Shown: positions 1 through 11,880 of the stretch, piece by piece | How the letters are laid out: each line of letters begins with the position of its first letter | Numbering within the stretch: position 1 is the first letter of the stretch | Source of the DNA: Lolium rigidum | Lineage: Eukaryota; Streptophyta; Magnoliopsida; Poales; Poaceae | Reading direction: 5' to 3' | Length of the DNA stretch: 64,000 nt | NCBI RefSeq assembly: GCF_022539505.1 | Contig: NC_061514.1 | Location: 343,712,644-343,776,643, forward strand | Position numbers and translations under genes: made by a program | Notes under the pieces: generated by a model | Databases searched by the model: none | Seen by the model: the letters and a program-made list of their open reading frames with translations, nothing else | What the model was told of the DNA's origin: nothing

Positions 1-1015
1 CCAACCAGTCCGGGTGCAGCACTTCCATGATGAAGCCGGCTGCCAGCAGCCGGGCGATTTCTTCACCGATGGCCTTCCTTCGTTCTTCGGCGAAGCGCCT
101 GAGAGGCTGCTTCACCGGCTTGGCGTCGGGCCGGACGTGGAGGTGGTGCTCAGCCAACTCCCTCGGCACACCCGGCATGTCTCTTGGAGTCCATGCGAAG
201 ATGTCCCGATTCTCACGGAGGAAGCTGGTGAGCTCGCTTTCCTATTTCTTGCTCAAGCCGGCACCGATGGTGACGTACTTGTCGGCTGCGCCGGGTCCAG
301 CGAGGATCTTCTTGGTGTTGTCGGCCGGCTGGAAGTGGGTCGTCCCAGCCGGGTTGCCTGCAGCCGGCATGTCTGTCTGCGCGGCCTTGGCGAGGGCAAC
401 GGCGTCGTGGATGAGCTGCTTCTCGGTGGCGATGACCGGCGTCTGGGCCATCTTGGAGCTCGCGTGGTGCAGTCCATGGAGCGGCGATAGTCGCCGGCTA
501 TGGTGATGACCCCCTTTGGGCCGGGCAGCTTCATCTTCAGGTACCCATAGTGGGGCACCGCCATGAACTTGGTCGGGGCCGGCCTGCCCGGGAGCGCGTG
601 GTAGGGACTCACGAGGTCCACCACCTCGAACTCGATTTTCTCGGTGCGGAAGTGATCCGGCTTCCCGAACATCACCTCCGGCGTGATCCGGCCAATCGGC
701 CGGCAGCGGTGGCCCGGCACGATGCCATGGAAGACGGTGGGGGTGGGGCGCAACTCGGCCTCCTGGATGCCCAGCTTGCGGGCGGTGTCGCGGTAGAGGA
801 TGTTGATGCTCGCCGCCGCCGTCGATGAGGACGCGCGAAAAACGCACGCTGCGCCGGGTTGTGCCGATGTTGGGGTCGAGGACCATGGCGTAGCTGCCCG
901 GCTTCGGCAGGACAGCCGGTGTGTCGCGGCGATCAAAGGTGATGGCCTGCTCGACCGGCTTAGGTACTCGGGGGACCGGCGGTATGACCGCGTTGACCTC
1001 GAGGGAACGGCTCGC
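1..1015 (-). pseudogene. G1 pol fragment: protease and start of RT
   Basis: This is the 5' part of a gypsy polyprotein. The retropepsin-like segment contains VLIDGG followed, in another frame, by ASINILY, so the active-site region near 815-830 is split by one extra base in a GGC run. It continues with GRPAPTKFMAVPHYGYLK, the usual plant gypsy PR-to-RT linker. A further frame change near 475 and an in-frame TAG at 242-244 (position of a conserved Gln) follow. After the stop, DIFAWTPRDMPGVPRELAEH marks the RT N-terminus, which runs off the window. The frame also differs from gag around 1000-1015. Identity as gypsy pol is secure; it cannot be translated as it stands. Confidence 0.85.
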
Positions 1016-2997
1016 TGGCTCGTCTTGTCCTCGGGCTCGGAGGTGAAGATGATGTAGGTAGCATCTTCGGCCAGATATCGGCCATGGTGCACTTGGTTAG
1101 CCTCGTGGTGCTCGAGGTTGGCGTTCTCTGCGCCGCCTTGACCACCCGGCCCGCCGGCTGGAGGAGGCGGGGGTGGAGGGGGGAGGGGTTCGCCGCTTGT
1201 CAGCCGCTTCATGAAGTGGCAGTCGCGGGTGGTGTGGTTGGAGGGGTTCTTGCCGCTGTGGTACTTGCACGGCGAATCGAGCATCTGCTCGAAGGTGTAC
1301 TTCGGCTTCCATTGCCGGTCTGTTTGCTTCTGGCGGCGGCTGCCGCCTGCCGCGTTGTCCGACACGGCTGCCACATGGGCGGAACCGTACCGGCGATCCG
1401 GCTGGTCGCTGTGGCGCTTGCCGCGGTAGTTGTCTCGCCGGCTGCCATGCGAGCCGCCCTCGGCCGGCTTGTGCTCAGCCGGCTTGTTGTTGTCCCGTCT
1501 TGCTGGGGCCGGTGAAATATCAGCCGGCGCCTTGCCGGCTTCCTCTGCCAGCGCGTACTTGTCTACGATGACCATCAAGGCGGCCATCGTCTTGGGCTCG
1601 CTGCGGCGTAGCTTGTGCCACAGCATGGTGTTGGGCCGGCAGCCTCCCATGAAGACGCTGATGGCTTGCATCTCGTGCACGCCCTCACGAGAGTTGCGCA
1701 TCTCGCACCGGCGCGTTAGGTACGCGCGATCCGTCTCGTCCGGGCCCTGCTTGCACATCTCAAGCTGTTGAGGGCGACCCGGCCGGCGATAGGTGCCGGT
1801 GAAGTTGCTGATGAAGGCGGCTTCGAAGTCCAGCCAGCCGTTTATGCTGCCGGCCGGCAGGTTGTTGAGCCACGTGCGGGCGGAGCCGAGCAGCATGAGG
1901 GGGGAGTAGCGCACAGCCCAGCGCTTGTTGCCCTTGGCGATGCCGACGGCCGTGGAGTAGTCCAGCAGCCAATCTTCCGGCTTGGCGGTGCCGTCGTACT
2001 TGGGGGTGTCGCGCGGGAGCTGGAAGCCGTCGACCATGGGCTCGTTGAGGATCCGCGGCCCGAAGCACTTTGGGCCGGCTGGCCCTTCTTCTTCCGCGAT
2101 GCGGGATTGAACCAGCCGGTCGAGGCGGTCCCGGGCGTCGGCTGGCTCGATGCGCGGGCCCGGCCGGGAGTGGGCCGGCTGGCGAGCGCCGCTGGCTTCT
2201 GGAGCCGGCCGGTGAGGGCGTCGAGGCTCGGAGTCTTGCTCCTGGTTCCGGCTCGGTTGGGCCCGGCTGCGGCTGCTGCCGCCGCCTGGTTGGTGGCTCG
2301 GCCGGCTTGAGGTTGCGTGCGTGGCGCGGGAGTCGTTGCGCCGGCTTGGTGCTGGGGAGGTGGACTCGGCCGTATCTCTGGCGTTGCCTGCGGCACCACG
2401 AGCGTGAGAAGCTCTAGGGTCTCGGGCGTACCTGGGGTCTTTCGACTGCCTGTTGGCAGCCTTCACCAACTCAGTCACCCGCGTGGTCTGGCGGCGTAAC
2501 TCCTCGCCTTCGAGGCGGTGCAGCTCTTCTGCGGCGGCTTCGGCCGCGAGCATGTTCTTGTCGGGGGTGTTGTAGATGGGCAGCTCCATTGATGGAGCCG
2601 GCTCGTCCGCGCCGTCGCGGTCGATCTCGGCGCCTAGGTCGCGGCCTCGCGGCGGATCCGGCCGGCTCGGCCGGGGTTGTCGCCGCCTGGGGTGAGGCCG
2701 TGGGCGCGGTTGTACTCGCGGCTGGGTGATGTCCCACTGGCGCTTAGCAGCAGCCAGCTCCTCGGTCTGCTTGAGGAGGAGCACGCGGTGCGCCTCCAGG
2801 TCTGCCTCGACGGCGGCGGCGTCGGCGCCGGCGCCGGTGGTGAGCGGAGTGCTCAGCTTTGCCCGGACTTCGTCCAGCCGGGATGGTGGTGGTGGCGGCT
2901 TTGCGCCTGATGCGGATGCGTGCCCGCCGACGTGGCGCTCCAGGTCGGGGCCGCGAACGCGTGTGGACTTGGAGGGGAGTTCCTCGCCAGCCATCAT
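1010..2997 (-). pseudogene. G1 gag
   Basis: Structural protein of a gypsy element, needed for particle assembly. The long open frame begins inside the LTR, but the plausible start is the double Met at 2997/2994 (MMAGEELPSK), after the primer-binding site. The N-terminal half is low-complexity, rich in Arg, Pro and Ala. The gag core (GFQLPRDTPKYDG, EDWLLDY, RTWLNNLP, MGGCRPNTMLW) lies roughly at 1540-2060. A zinc-knuckle-like CKYHSGKNPSNHTTRDCHF stretch lies near 1200-1260, followed by a proline run (PPPPPPPP). The gag frame stays open into the protease region, but the true pol frame is shifted near 1010. Homology to retrotransposon gag is clear; whether the protein was functional at this length is inference. 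Confidence 0.85.
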
Positions 2998-3296
2998 GAC
3001 TTGCACGACGGCGGGGCTGGCGGTAGCGCTGCTGCCGGCTCGCGGGGGAGGGCTAGCGCAGCGCAGCACCTGCCGCGGGTAGCGCGGCGGTGCGACGGTG
3101 GCGACGTAGACGTCGTGGCCGCCGAAGGAGATGACGCTGCCGCCGGGCTGGGAAGGGCCGGTCGGCGAAGCAGCCGAGCGTTGTCGCCGACGCAGTCGAG
3201 GGAGCCGAATCTCCGGATCAAGTCCGAAGCGACTCGCTCGCCGGTGGTGATGGTGAGGCCCGTCCGGATGAAGACACCGGCCGAGGATGCCTGAAG

Positions 3297-3314
3297 GACC
3301 CACGGTGGGCGCCA
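3297..3314 (-). promoter_or_regulatory. G1 primer-binding site
   Basis: Immediately inside the LTR edge, two bases away, the minus strand reads TGGCGCCCACCGTGGGTC. TGGCGCC is the tRNA-Asp-type PBS start used by many plant gypsy elements; the remainder matches imperfectly. It fixes the LTR/internal boundary. Confidence 0.7.
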
Positions 3315-3316
3315 AA

Positions 3317-4204
3317 TGTCGTGGTATCGTCACGGCATATGCCATAGGGTGGCTAATCGAAGGTGGTTCCTGAGAGATCTCACGGCGGTATCCGGAAGCG
3401 GGTATGGGCACGAGCGACACGGCGACGTACCCAGGTTCGAGGCCCTCCGGTGGAGGTAAAACCTCTACTCCTGCTAGAGTGTATATGATATCACACAGTA
3501 CAATGAAGCTCCTAGAGCTGTGTCCGGCTGCTCCTGGGAGGCTAAGGGAGACGATGGTCTCTCTCACAGGGCAGCGCTAAGGGTGGAATGAAGTGAGAAT
3601 GATCGATCCCCTACACGAGAGGGGGTAGTGCGGCTTATATAGGCACCGGCACTTTACATATAAGACCCTATAGTCTCGCGGCCGGCTTGGCCGGCTCCGG
3701 CTTCCGCTCCTTCCCGAGGTAGTGACGTCAGGAGCCGTTGAGGCGTAGTGGCCCGTCCCATCCGGCTGCCCAGGTCAGCGGTATGGAGAGGAGGTGTCCC
3801 TGTCACCGTCATCCACTGTAGCCAGTACGGATCGTCGTTAGCCATGATGGCCTGTCCGTCGCGTGGCACTATTGCTCCACAGTGCCCCGCGCTTTACGGA
3901 AGATGAAGTCAGCATGGACTTTGGGAACCCGGATCACCAACCCGGTTCCTTCCAGTGCAAGACTCGCCAGCCTCTAGTCGGTCTGAGGTGCAGACCCCCA
4001 GTCGGATATGGCTTGTAGAAGCCGGCCCAGCTACAGCATTGGCGGCCGTAGCCAGGCCGACTAGGACCTTAGAGCCAGCCGGCTTCCGGACCAGCCGGCC
4101 ACGGCGCCAGCCGGCTGCTCCTCAGCCGGCCTTTGCCGCGAGCCGGCCAGTGGCCAGCCGGCTGCTCCGCGTCCATTGCCCTACCCGGGGTCTTCCCCCC
4201 GACA
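3317..4204 (-). repeat. 5' LTR of G1
   Basis: About 888 bp bounded by TG...CA: on the minus strand it begins TGTCGGGGGGAAGACCCCGG and ends in CCACGACA next to the PBS. A TATA box (CTATATAA, minus; 3635-3642) lies upstream of gag, as expected for an LTR promoter. GCCGGC repeats are dense at 4075-4170. The second LTR is outside the window, so the outer boundary rests on the TG/CA ends and on the break in sequence character at 4205. Confidence 0.75.
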
Positions 4205-4399
4205 TCGAGGTTGCTCCATTATCACGAGAGCCTGTTTTTTCATCGACTGCAGTTGATGTCGAAGTTCGTTCAAATCTTCTATCTGATCAGCGCCCGAGGA
4301 ACCTTCAATAAACTCCTCAACGGAAGTTTTTCTCGAGTAAGACGTGGCTGGTAACGCATCCGAAGAACGAGGCACCACGGTATAGTTGTCAAAAACCAA
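4205..4399 (-). pseudogene. Fragment of a second PF04195-type coiled-coil protein
   Basis: The minus-strand reading contains SVEEFIEGSSGADQIEDLNE and QLQSMKKQALVIMEQ, an acidic segment leading into a coiled coil. It lies downstream of the stop of the gene at 4582-7196, so it is a separate module. It is cut by the G1 insertion at 4204. I infer that it would join to a C-terminal part like the antisense ORF of G2 (27242-28043), which begins with a similar coiled coil. Confidence 0.4.
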
Positions 4400-4581
4400 C
4401 TGGAGAGGAAAATTTCGACATCAATAATTTGGCAAAATAGCTTTCCATTGATTCATTTGGATATTTACATGAGCATTACAAAAGAGGGTTCCTAGTGAAC
4501 CAATGATAAGCTGTCGCAAAAGCTACTACGGCGACAGCATCAAAAGAGGAAGAACAAAGCAAAAAGCAAGGACAAGACGGT

Positions 4582-7196
4582 CTACTTGACCTCCGGCTTT
4601 GTAGAACTAGGGGAAGGAGTTGGTTTGCATCCGAGGAAGGAGAGGATTTTCTTCGAGTTCAGCTTGGCAGCCTTAATCAAGGATTGCCACATCTTCGTCT
4701 CCATCTTCTTCACATCACCAACCTTCGCCCAGTCGACGCTTTGTTGGCTTTCGGGAACCAGGGCGATGGTGCCTTAAACGCCAATCTTCAAGCCCTCTTG
4801 TCGGAGGCCCAGCCCAAGATCTTCTTCGGGAATAAATTGCTTGGCCAGGGCAGAAAAGGTGTCGGGCTGCTTTTTCTTCGTGAAGAAGTAGGGAAAAAGC
4901 CGAGTAAACGCCAATTTCGCATCGGCGATGCTTTGGCGCACTTCATCTCCATGAATCTCAAGAAGAGAAAGAGCGTCAAGAAGGCGATCATCTTCTGGAT
5001 TTTCGAGTTCAAAATCTTGATGCATCTTCCCTGCTGAAACAAATTCCGGATTGTCATCATGTGCACGGAAAAGCAAAGGTTCGAGAAAAATCAAAGTGGT
5101 TACAACACTTACTAACGAAGCGTCGATTTTGCGACTCCAAGCGGGCGATGATGTCTTCCTCGCGAGCAGATTGTCGAGTTGTGTTCTCGCTCAAGGCATT
5201 TTCCGCGTCATGGAGCCTTTTTCAAAGACCCTCGACAGCGGCAGCGTCTAACTCAGCCTTTTCGCGAGCTTTTTCGCTTTGCTCCCGCTTGAGGGCAAGA
5301 TCATCAGCGCGCTTATTAGCCTCAGAAAGGGCCTCTAGCAAAATAAAGGATGACAACGTTATGACAAAATAGAAGAGGAAAATCTACTCGATGAAAATAA
5401 GCAAGAGAGGAATACCTTTGAACTTATTAGCATGGTCACGGTACACGATAAATTGGGTACCAAGACGAATGAATTCTTTCATCAAAGGCTGAAAAGTCAC
5501 ACGGATGAGAAAATCAATTTAGGGAAAAAGTTCGACAGCAAAAAGAGAATGAGAATAGCACTTACATCGTCCATAGGAGGAGTTGCCGAGCTATCGGTCA
5601 AGAGACTCAACTCTTTGCCCAGTTTAGTCCTCGCTCTCTTCGGCGACGGGGCACGGGGGCTCACGACAGGAGTTGGATGTCCTATGTCCTGTTGAGGAGG
5701 CGAGGTTTCGTCCGCGCCAGGGCGAGTCTCGGAAATAACTAAAGTACGAGACATGCTCGTTAGAGCAGTCACATCAACAGGAGGATATTCTTCCTCGTCG
5801 CCACTGTACACCAAGAAAAAGTATAAGAAACAAAACAGGCAAAATATCGGGTGCAAAAGAAAAAGGCGACAGAGACTTACGAGCTAACGAGGGCATCATC
5901 ATGAGGATTGAAGGTTTTCCCCTCCTCTTCGGGTGAAGTCTCCTCGATAGGGGATTTACCCGCTTTGGAGGTGCCAGAGTCTGCGACCTCATCCCTTTTC
6001 CTCTTGTTCGTCGGAGAAGCAGCAGAGGGGAGAGAACGCGTAGACTCAGAGGCCTCAGATTCAGCTTCTCTTTCAGAGGAAGCCGCGGATTTATGAGAAC
6101 CCGCAATTTCACTCTCAGGGCGAGAAGTCGGTGACGACGGTTCTTTCCTCGACTTCCCCGCCTTCAGGAAGGGGAGGAAGAGAAGATAAAACTTGATGTT
6201 TCTACAAGGTGAAAAGATGTGTCGACAATAAGTTATACCAGGGAAATCAGCAATATAGTAGTCGACAAATGTTAAAATTTCGGAAGGACAAAGATAGTTT
6301 ACCTTGGGAAGGGCGTTGGTGCCGCTATGCGGCTCCACGCGACATGATGTTGGGATGGCGTCCTTTTTGCTCAGCGATGAGATCTTTCGGACGAGCTTTT
6401 CCAGATCCTTAACCGAAAGGTCCTTGGAGAAGCGGTCCACGTCTTTGTCGCCAGCATACATCCAGAGAGGGTTTTTGCGAGCCTGTAGAGGCTGCACCCT
6501 AATCCTAAGGAAGTATGCAGTAATCTGAATACCCGACAGCTCTTTGCCGCGGGTGTTCTGAAGTTCGTGGATGCGCTTCATCAGCGCCTCTGTCGCTGTT
6601 TTCTCTTCATCAGTAGCTTCGGCATCCCTCGACTGACGACGAAAGATTTTCTCGCCACCATCAAAAGGAGCGACATTGTACTCTTGCGAGTCATTGTGCT
6701 CTTCATGGATATAAAGCCATCTTTTGCGTCACCCTTGAACAGAGTCAGGGAATTTGACATCGAAATATTCGACATCTGGGCGGACGCAGATAACTACACC
6801 ACCTACATTATAGGCGGTGGTGTGGGAGCTGTTGCGGTGGACAAGGAATATGCGTTTCCACAGGCCCCAATTGGGAGGGGTCCCGAGAAAGCATTCGCAG
6901 AGGGTGATGAAGATAGAGATGTGAAGGATGGAATTGGGGGTGAGATGATGAATTTGCAGGCCGTAAACAAAGAGTAATCCACGAAGAAATTCATGGATCG
7001 GAGTAGCTAAACCGCGGATGAGATGGTCGACAAAGGTTACCCGGTATCCAATGCACGGCGTGGGGTAGCTCTCCTCGCCGGGGAAGATCAGCGTCTTCTC
7101 CTGCTTCATGAACCCGAGCTTCTTGAGCAGGTTCACGTCCTGGTTGGAGATCCTGGATCTCTCCCACTCGGAAAACTGCAGATCTTCCGTCGCCAT
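4582..7196 (-). pseudogene. PF04195-like 'putative gypsy type transposon' gene, broken
   Basis: The N-terminal exon starts at ATG 7196 (MATEDLQFSEWERS). It contains the family core HEFLRGLLFVYGLQIHHLTP ... LHISIFITLCECFLG ... NWGLWKRIF, which I recognise from the plant PF04195 family found in gypsy-type transposons. A TGA at 6729-6731 replaces what should be Trp. After it the frame resumes (WMYAGDKDVDRFSKDL) to a splice-like AAG/gtaaac near 6300. Further exons follow: a Ser/Glu-rich linker (5880-6160), a segment at 5570-5810, a coiled coil near 5060-5370, and a C-terminal exon ending EVK-stop at 4582. Several introns and one stop make it a pseudogene here. The protein's function is unknown. 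Confidence 0.6.
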
Positions 7197-7977
7197 AGGG
7201 GAGGTGTGCTTGGTGAGCTTTGACCACGGCGGCATTCAGTAGGATTGGCTGTAGTAAGGAAGCAAGCACAAGCGCGGGAGCGTTTTTTGCAATGGGGATT
7301 TTGGAGAGAGATAGAACAGAGGAGCGGCGCAGCGAAGGGGAGAACGGAGGAAGAAGAAGGCCTTTTGATATAGAAAACCTGCAAATCGATGCACCGTTGG
7401 ATGCAGCGGTAATGGACTTGATACTGAACACGTGGCTCAGGGGGTAAAAATGTATTTTTACTATGATGGAACTGAACATGCGCTATAGTGTGCATGCCAG
7501 GAAAAGTGGAGGCCCTGTGTCCCCCACTTGCGTAACGTGTCAAAACGACGCAGATTTTGGGTCCACAAGTCAGTGAAAGGTCGGAACTCGCGTTTTCCCG
7601 GTACCACGGTCGTGGCTATCGTCAGCACTGATGTCATTTAAAAAGAGAAGAAATTTTGACAATGACTTTTTGAGGATTGGCGACAGAGCTAGATTGATGA
7701 TAACTTCGTGAGCTTTTGATCAAATTCAAGTTTTTGATCAAACGCTCGGGGCTACTTTAGAAAGAAGGAAACCTCGAGTATAGCAAGAAAGAAAAAGCGA
7801 GAGCCTATGATCAAATGCATGCATTTGTCCATATGCTCGGGGGCTACTCCCATTGGGAGCGCTAGTCGCGCACCCGATAAAAGTGGAAGACTTGGACAAG
7901 GTGACAATATAGCGACAAAGGGTGTTACACTGGTGAGCCTACAACCAAGTACAAGTCCTTGGTTGTAGCCTCGGGGG
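7197..7977. other. Non-coding 3' region of T3
   Basis: Contains the 5' flank of the PF04195-type gene, then AT-rich sequence with TTTTGATCAAA-type repeats and a polypurine-like CTCGGGGGCTACTCCCATTG (about 7832-7851). The last bases (CCTCGGGGG) abut LTR A. No believable ORF is present. Confidence 0.5.
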
Positions 7978-9573
7978 TGATACGCGTACAGCACGCGTCC
8001 GTTGGGAACCCCAAGAGGAAGGTGTGATGCGTACAGCGGCAAGTTTTCCCTCAGAAAGAAACCAAGGTTTATCGAACCAGTAGGAGCCAAGAAGCACGTC
8101 GAAGGTTGATGGCGGCGGGATGTAGTGCGGCGACACCAGGGATTCCGGCGCCAACGTGGAACCTGCACAACACAACCAAAGTACTTTGCCCCAACGAAAC
8201 AAGTGAGGTTGTCAATCTCACCGGCTTGCCGTAACAAAGGATTAGATGTATAGTGTGGATGATGATTGTTTGCGAGAAAACGAGTAGAACAAGTATTGCG
8301 AGTAGATTGTATTCAATGTAAAAGAATGGACCGGGGTCCACAGTTCACTAGAGGTGTCTCTCCCATAAGATAAATAGCATGTTGGGTGAACAAATTACAG
8401 TCGGGCAATTGACAAATAGAGAGAGCATTACAATGCACATACATGATATGATAAGTATAGTGAGATTTAATTGGGCATTACGACAAAGTACATAGACCGC
8501 TATCCGAGCATGCATCTATGCCTAAAAAGTCCACCTTCAGAGTTATCATCCGAACCCCTTCCAGTATTAAGTTGCAAACAACGGACAATTGCATTAAGTA
8601 TGGTGCGTAATGTAATCAATAACTACATCCTCGGACATAGCATCAATGTTTTATCCCTAGTGGCAACAACACATCCACAACCTTAGAACTTTCCATCACT
8701 CGTCCCGCATTTAATGGAGGCATGAACCCACTATCGAGCATAAATACTCCCTCTTGGAGTTAAGAGCAAAAACTTGGCCGCAGCCTCTACTAATAACGGA
8801 GAGCATGCAAGATCATAAACAACACATAGGTAATAGATTGATAATCAACATAACATAGTATTCTCTATCCATCGGATCCCGACAAACACAACATATAGAA
8901 TTACGGATAGATGATCTTGATCATGTTAGGCAGCTCACAAGATCCGACAATGAAGCACATAAGGAGAAGACGACCATCTAGCTACTGCTATGGACCCATA
9001 GTCCAGGGGTGAACTACTCACTCATCACTCCGGAGGCGACCATGGCGATGAAGAGTCCTCCGGGAGATGATTGCCCTCTCCGGCGAGGGTGCCGGAGGCG
9101 ATCTCCCTGAATCCCCCGAGATGGGATTGGCGGCGGCGGCGTCTCCGGAAGGTTTTCCGTATCGTGGCTCTCGATACGGGGGTTTCGCGACGAAGGCTTT
9201 AAGTAGGCGGAAGGGCAACGCGGGGGCCACACGAGGGCCCCACACACCAGGGCCGCGCGGCCAAGGGCCAGGCCGCGCCGCCCTGTGGTGTCGGCGCCTC
9301 GTGGCCCCACTTCCTTTCCCCTTCGGTCTTCTGGAAGCTTCGTGCAAAAATAGGACCCTGGCCGTTGATTTCGTCCAATTCGGAGAATATTTCCTTACTA
9401 TGATTTCTGAAACCAAAAACAGCAGAAAACAGCAACTGGCTCTTCGGCATCTCGTTAATAGGTTAGTGCCGGAAAATGCATAAATACGACATATAATGTG
9501 TATAAAACATGTAGATATCATCAATAATGTGGCATGGAACATAAGAAATTATCGATACGTCGGAGACGTATCA
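7978..9573 (-). repeat. LTR A (gypsy 3' LTR)
   Basis: A 1596-bp LTR with TG...CA ends. On the minus strand it starts TGATACGTCTCCGACGTATC and ends at TGATACGCG (plus, 7978). Internal landmarks are shared with LTR B and the solo LTR at 24624: the AGAGACACCTCTAGTGAACT region, the ATGGGTCCATAGCAGTAGCT region and a GC-rich block near 9130-9310. An AAGCTTGGGGATGC polypurine tract directly upstream on the minus strand (9574-9587) marks it as the 3' LTR. The short ORFs across it are chance frames. Confidence 0.85.
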
Positions 9574-10280
9574 GCATCCCCAAGCTTAGTTCTCGCTCGT
9601 CCCGAGCAGTGTAAACGATAACAAAGATAATTTCGGAGTGACATGCCATCATAACCTTGATCATACTATTGTAAGCATATGTAATGAATGCAGCGATCAA
9701 AACAATGGTAATGACATGAGTAAACAAATGAATCATAAAGCAAAGACTTTTCATGAATAGTACTTTCAAGACAAGCATCAATAAGTCTTGAATAAGAGTT
9801 AACTCATAAAGCAATAAATCAAAGTAAAGGTATTGAAGCAACACAAAGGAAGATTAAGTTTCAGCGGTTGCTTTCAACTTGTAACATGTATATCTCATGG
9901 ATATTGTCAATGTAAAGTAATATAACAAGTGCAATATGCAAGTATGTAGGAATCAATGCACAGTTCATACAAGTGTTTGCTTCTTGAGGTGGAGAGAGAT
10001 AGGTGAACTGACTCAACATAAAAGTAAAAGAAAGGCCCTTCGCAGAGGGAAGCATTGATTGCTATATTTGTGCTAGAGCTTTGGTTTTGAAAACAAGAAA
10101 CAATTTTGTCAACGGTAGTAATATAGCATATGTGTTATGTAAATTATATCTTACAAGTTGCAAGCCTCATGCATAGTATACTAATAGTGCCCGCACCTTG
10201 TCCTAATTAGCTTGGATTACCGGGATTATCGCAATACACATGTTTTAACCAAGTGTCACAAAGGGGTACCTCTATGCCGC
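9574..10280 (-). mobile_element. Internal 3' piece of element A
   Basis: A 707-bp non-coding internal region adjoining LTR A. It matches 11881-12590 of element B almost base for base and stops at ATGCCGC, exactly where LTR B begins. The corresponding position in B (12590) continues uninterrupted, so A is broken here, most simply by insertion of B. Confidence 0.75.
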
Positions 10281-11880
10281 CGATGGCGTGTATTTCACAC
10301 GTTCGTTGGGCAACCCCAAGAGGAAGGTATGATGAGCACAGCAGCAAGTTTTCCCTCAGTAAAGAAACCAAGGTTTATCGAACCAGGAGGAGCCAAGAAG
10401 CACGTTGAAGGTTGATGGCGGCGGGATGTAGTGCGGCGCAACACCGGAGATTCCGGCGCCAACGTGGAACCTGCACAACACAACCAAAGTACTTTGCCCC
10501 AACGAAACAAGTGAGGTTGTCAATCTCACCGGCTTGCTGTAACAAAGGATTAACCGTATTGTGTGGAAGATGATTGTTTGCAGAGAAAACAGTAGAACAA
10601 GTATTGCAAGTAGATTGTATTTCGAGTAAAGAGAATTGGACCGGGGTCCACAGTTCACTAGAGGTGTCTCTCCCATAAGACGAACAAGCATGTTGGGTGA
10701 ACAAATTACGGTTGGGCAATTGACAAATAAAGAGAGCATGACAATGCACATACATATCATGATGAGTATAGTGAGATTTAATTGGGCATTACGACAAAGT
10801 ACATAGACCGCCATCCAACCGCATCTATGCCTAAAAAGTCCACCTTCGAGGTTATCATCCGAACCCCTCCGGTATTAAGTTGCAAACAACGGACAATTGC
10901 ATTAAGTATGGTGCGTAATGTAATCAACAACTACATCCTTAGACATAGCATCAATGTTTTATCCCTAGTGGCAACGAGCACAACACAACCTTAGAACTTT
11001 ACGTCATCGTCCCGAGTGTCAATGCGGGCATGAACCCACTATCGAGCATAAGTACTCCCTCTTGGAGTTAAAAGCATCTACTTGGCCAGAGCATCTACTA
11101 ATAACGGAGAGCATGCAAGATCATAAACAACACATGTATAACTTTGATAATCAACATAACAAGTATTCTCTATTCATCGGATCCCAACAAACGCAACATA
11201 TAGAATTACATATAGATGATCTTGATCATGATAGGCAGCTCACAAGATCCGACAATGATAGCACAATGGGGAGAAGACAACCATCTAGCTACTGCTATGG
11301 ACCCATAGTCCAGGGGTAGACTACTCACACATCACACCGGAGGCGACCATGGCGGCGTAGAGTCCTCCGGGAGATGATTCCCCTCTCCGGCAGGGTGCCG
11401 GAGGCGATCTCCCGGGATCCCCCGAGATGGGATCGGCGGCGACGGCGTCTCGTAATGTTTTCCGTATCGTGGCTCTCGGTGCGGGGGTTTCGTCACGGAG
11501 GCTATTTGTAGGCGGAAGGGCAAGTCAAGAGGCGGCACGGGGGGCCCACACCACGGGCCGGCGCGGCCAAGGGGGGCCGCGCCGCCCTAGGGTTTGGCCA
11601 CCCCGTGGCCCCTCTTCGTCTCGTCTTCGGTCTTCCGGAAGCTTCGTGAGAAAATAGGCCTCTCGGGCTTTTATTTCGTCCAATTCCGAGAATATTTCTT
11701 TACTAGGATTTCTGAAACCAAAAACAGCGAGAAAACAGACAACCGGCACTTCGGCATCTTGTTAATAGGTCGGTTCCGGAAAATGCACGAATATGATATA
11801 AAGTGTGCATAAAACATGTAGATAACATCAATAATGTGGCATGGAACACAAGAAATTATCGATACGTTGGAGACGTATCG
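10281..11880 (-). repeat. LTR B (same family as LTR A)
   Basis: About 1600 bp, colinear with LTR A throughout and in the same orientation. Both terminal dinucleotides look decayed: it begins CGATGGCG instead of TGATGGCG and ends ATCG instead of ATCA. The polypurine tract AAGCTTAGGGATGC follows on the minus strand (11881-11894), so it is again a 3' LTR. Confidence 0.8.

Larger units (their letters stand above)
1..4204 (-). mobile_element. Ty3/gypsy LTR retrotransposon G1, 5' half
   Basis: On the minus strand the order is LTR (4204-3317), primer-binding site, gag, protease and the beginning of reverse transcriptase, running off the window at base 1. The gag core has the plant gypsy signature (PEDWLLDY, RTWLNNLP, AAFISNFTGTYRRPG). 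The region is very GC-rich and full of GCCGGC. The five bases outside the LTR (TCGAG, 4205-4209) would be one target-site copy; the partner lies outside the window. It is inserted in remnant T3. All coding segments carry frameshifts or stops, so this copy is not autonomous. Superfamily is clear; the family name is not determined. Confidence 0.9.
4205..7977. mobile_element. Remnant T3 of an older gypsy-related element
   Basis: This stretch lies between the G1 LTR and LTR A. It carries a broken minus-strand gene of the PF04195 type, then non-coding sequence with a polypurine-like CTCGGGGGC at about 7833 and again at 7970-7977, where LTR A interrupts it. By analogy with G2 below, where a related ORF lies antisense to gag-pol, T3 is probably the 3' part of a plus-oriented Tat-lineage gypsy element whose gag-pol was to the left. 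No LTR of T3 is visible, so the class assignment is inference. Confidence 0.5.

Noticed and set aside
253..3567. A single 1104-codon minus-strand protein
   Set aside because: Its first part lies in the LTR and PBS region and its last part is out of frame with the real protease sequence. Only about 1010-2997 is gag.
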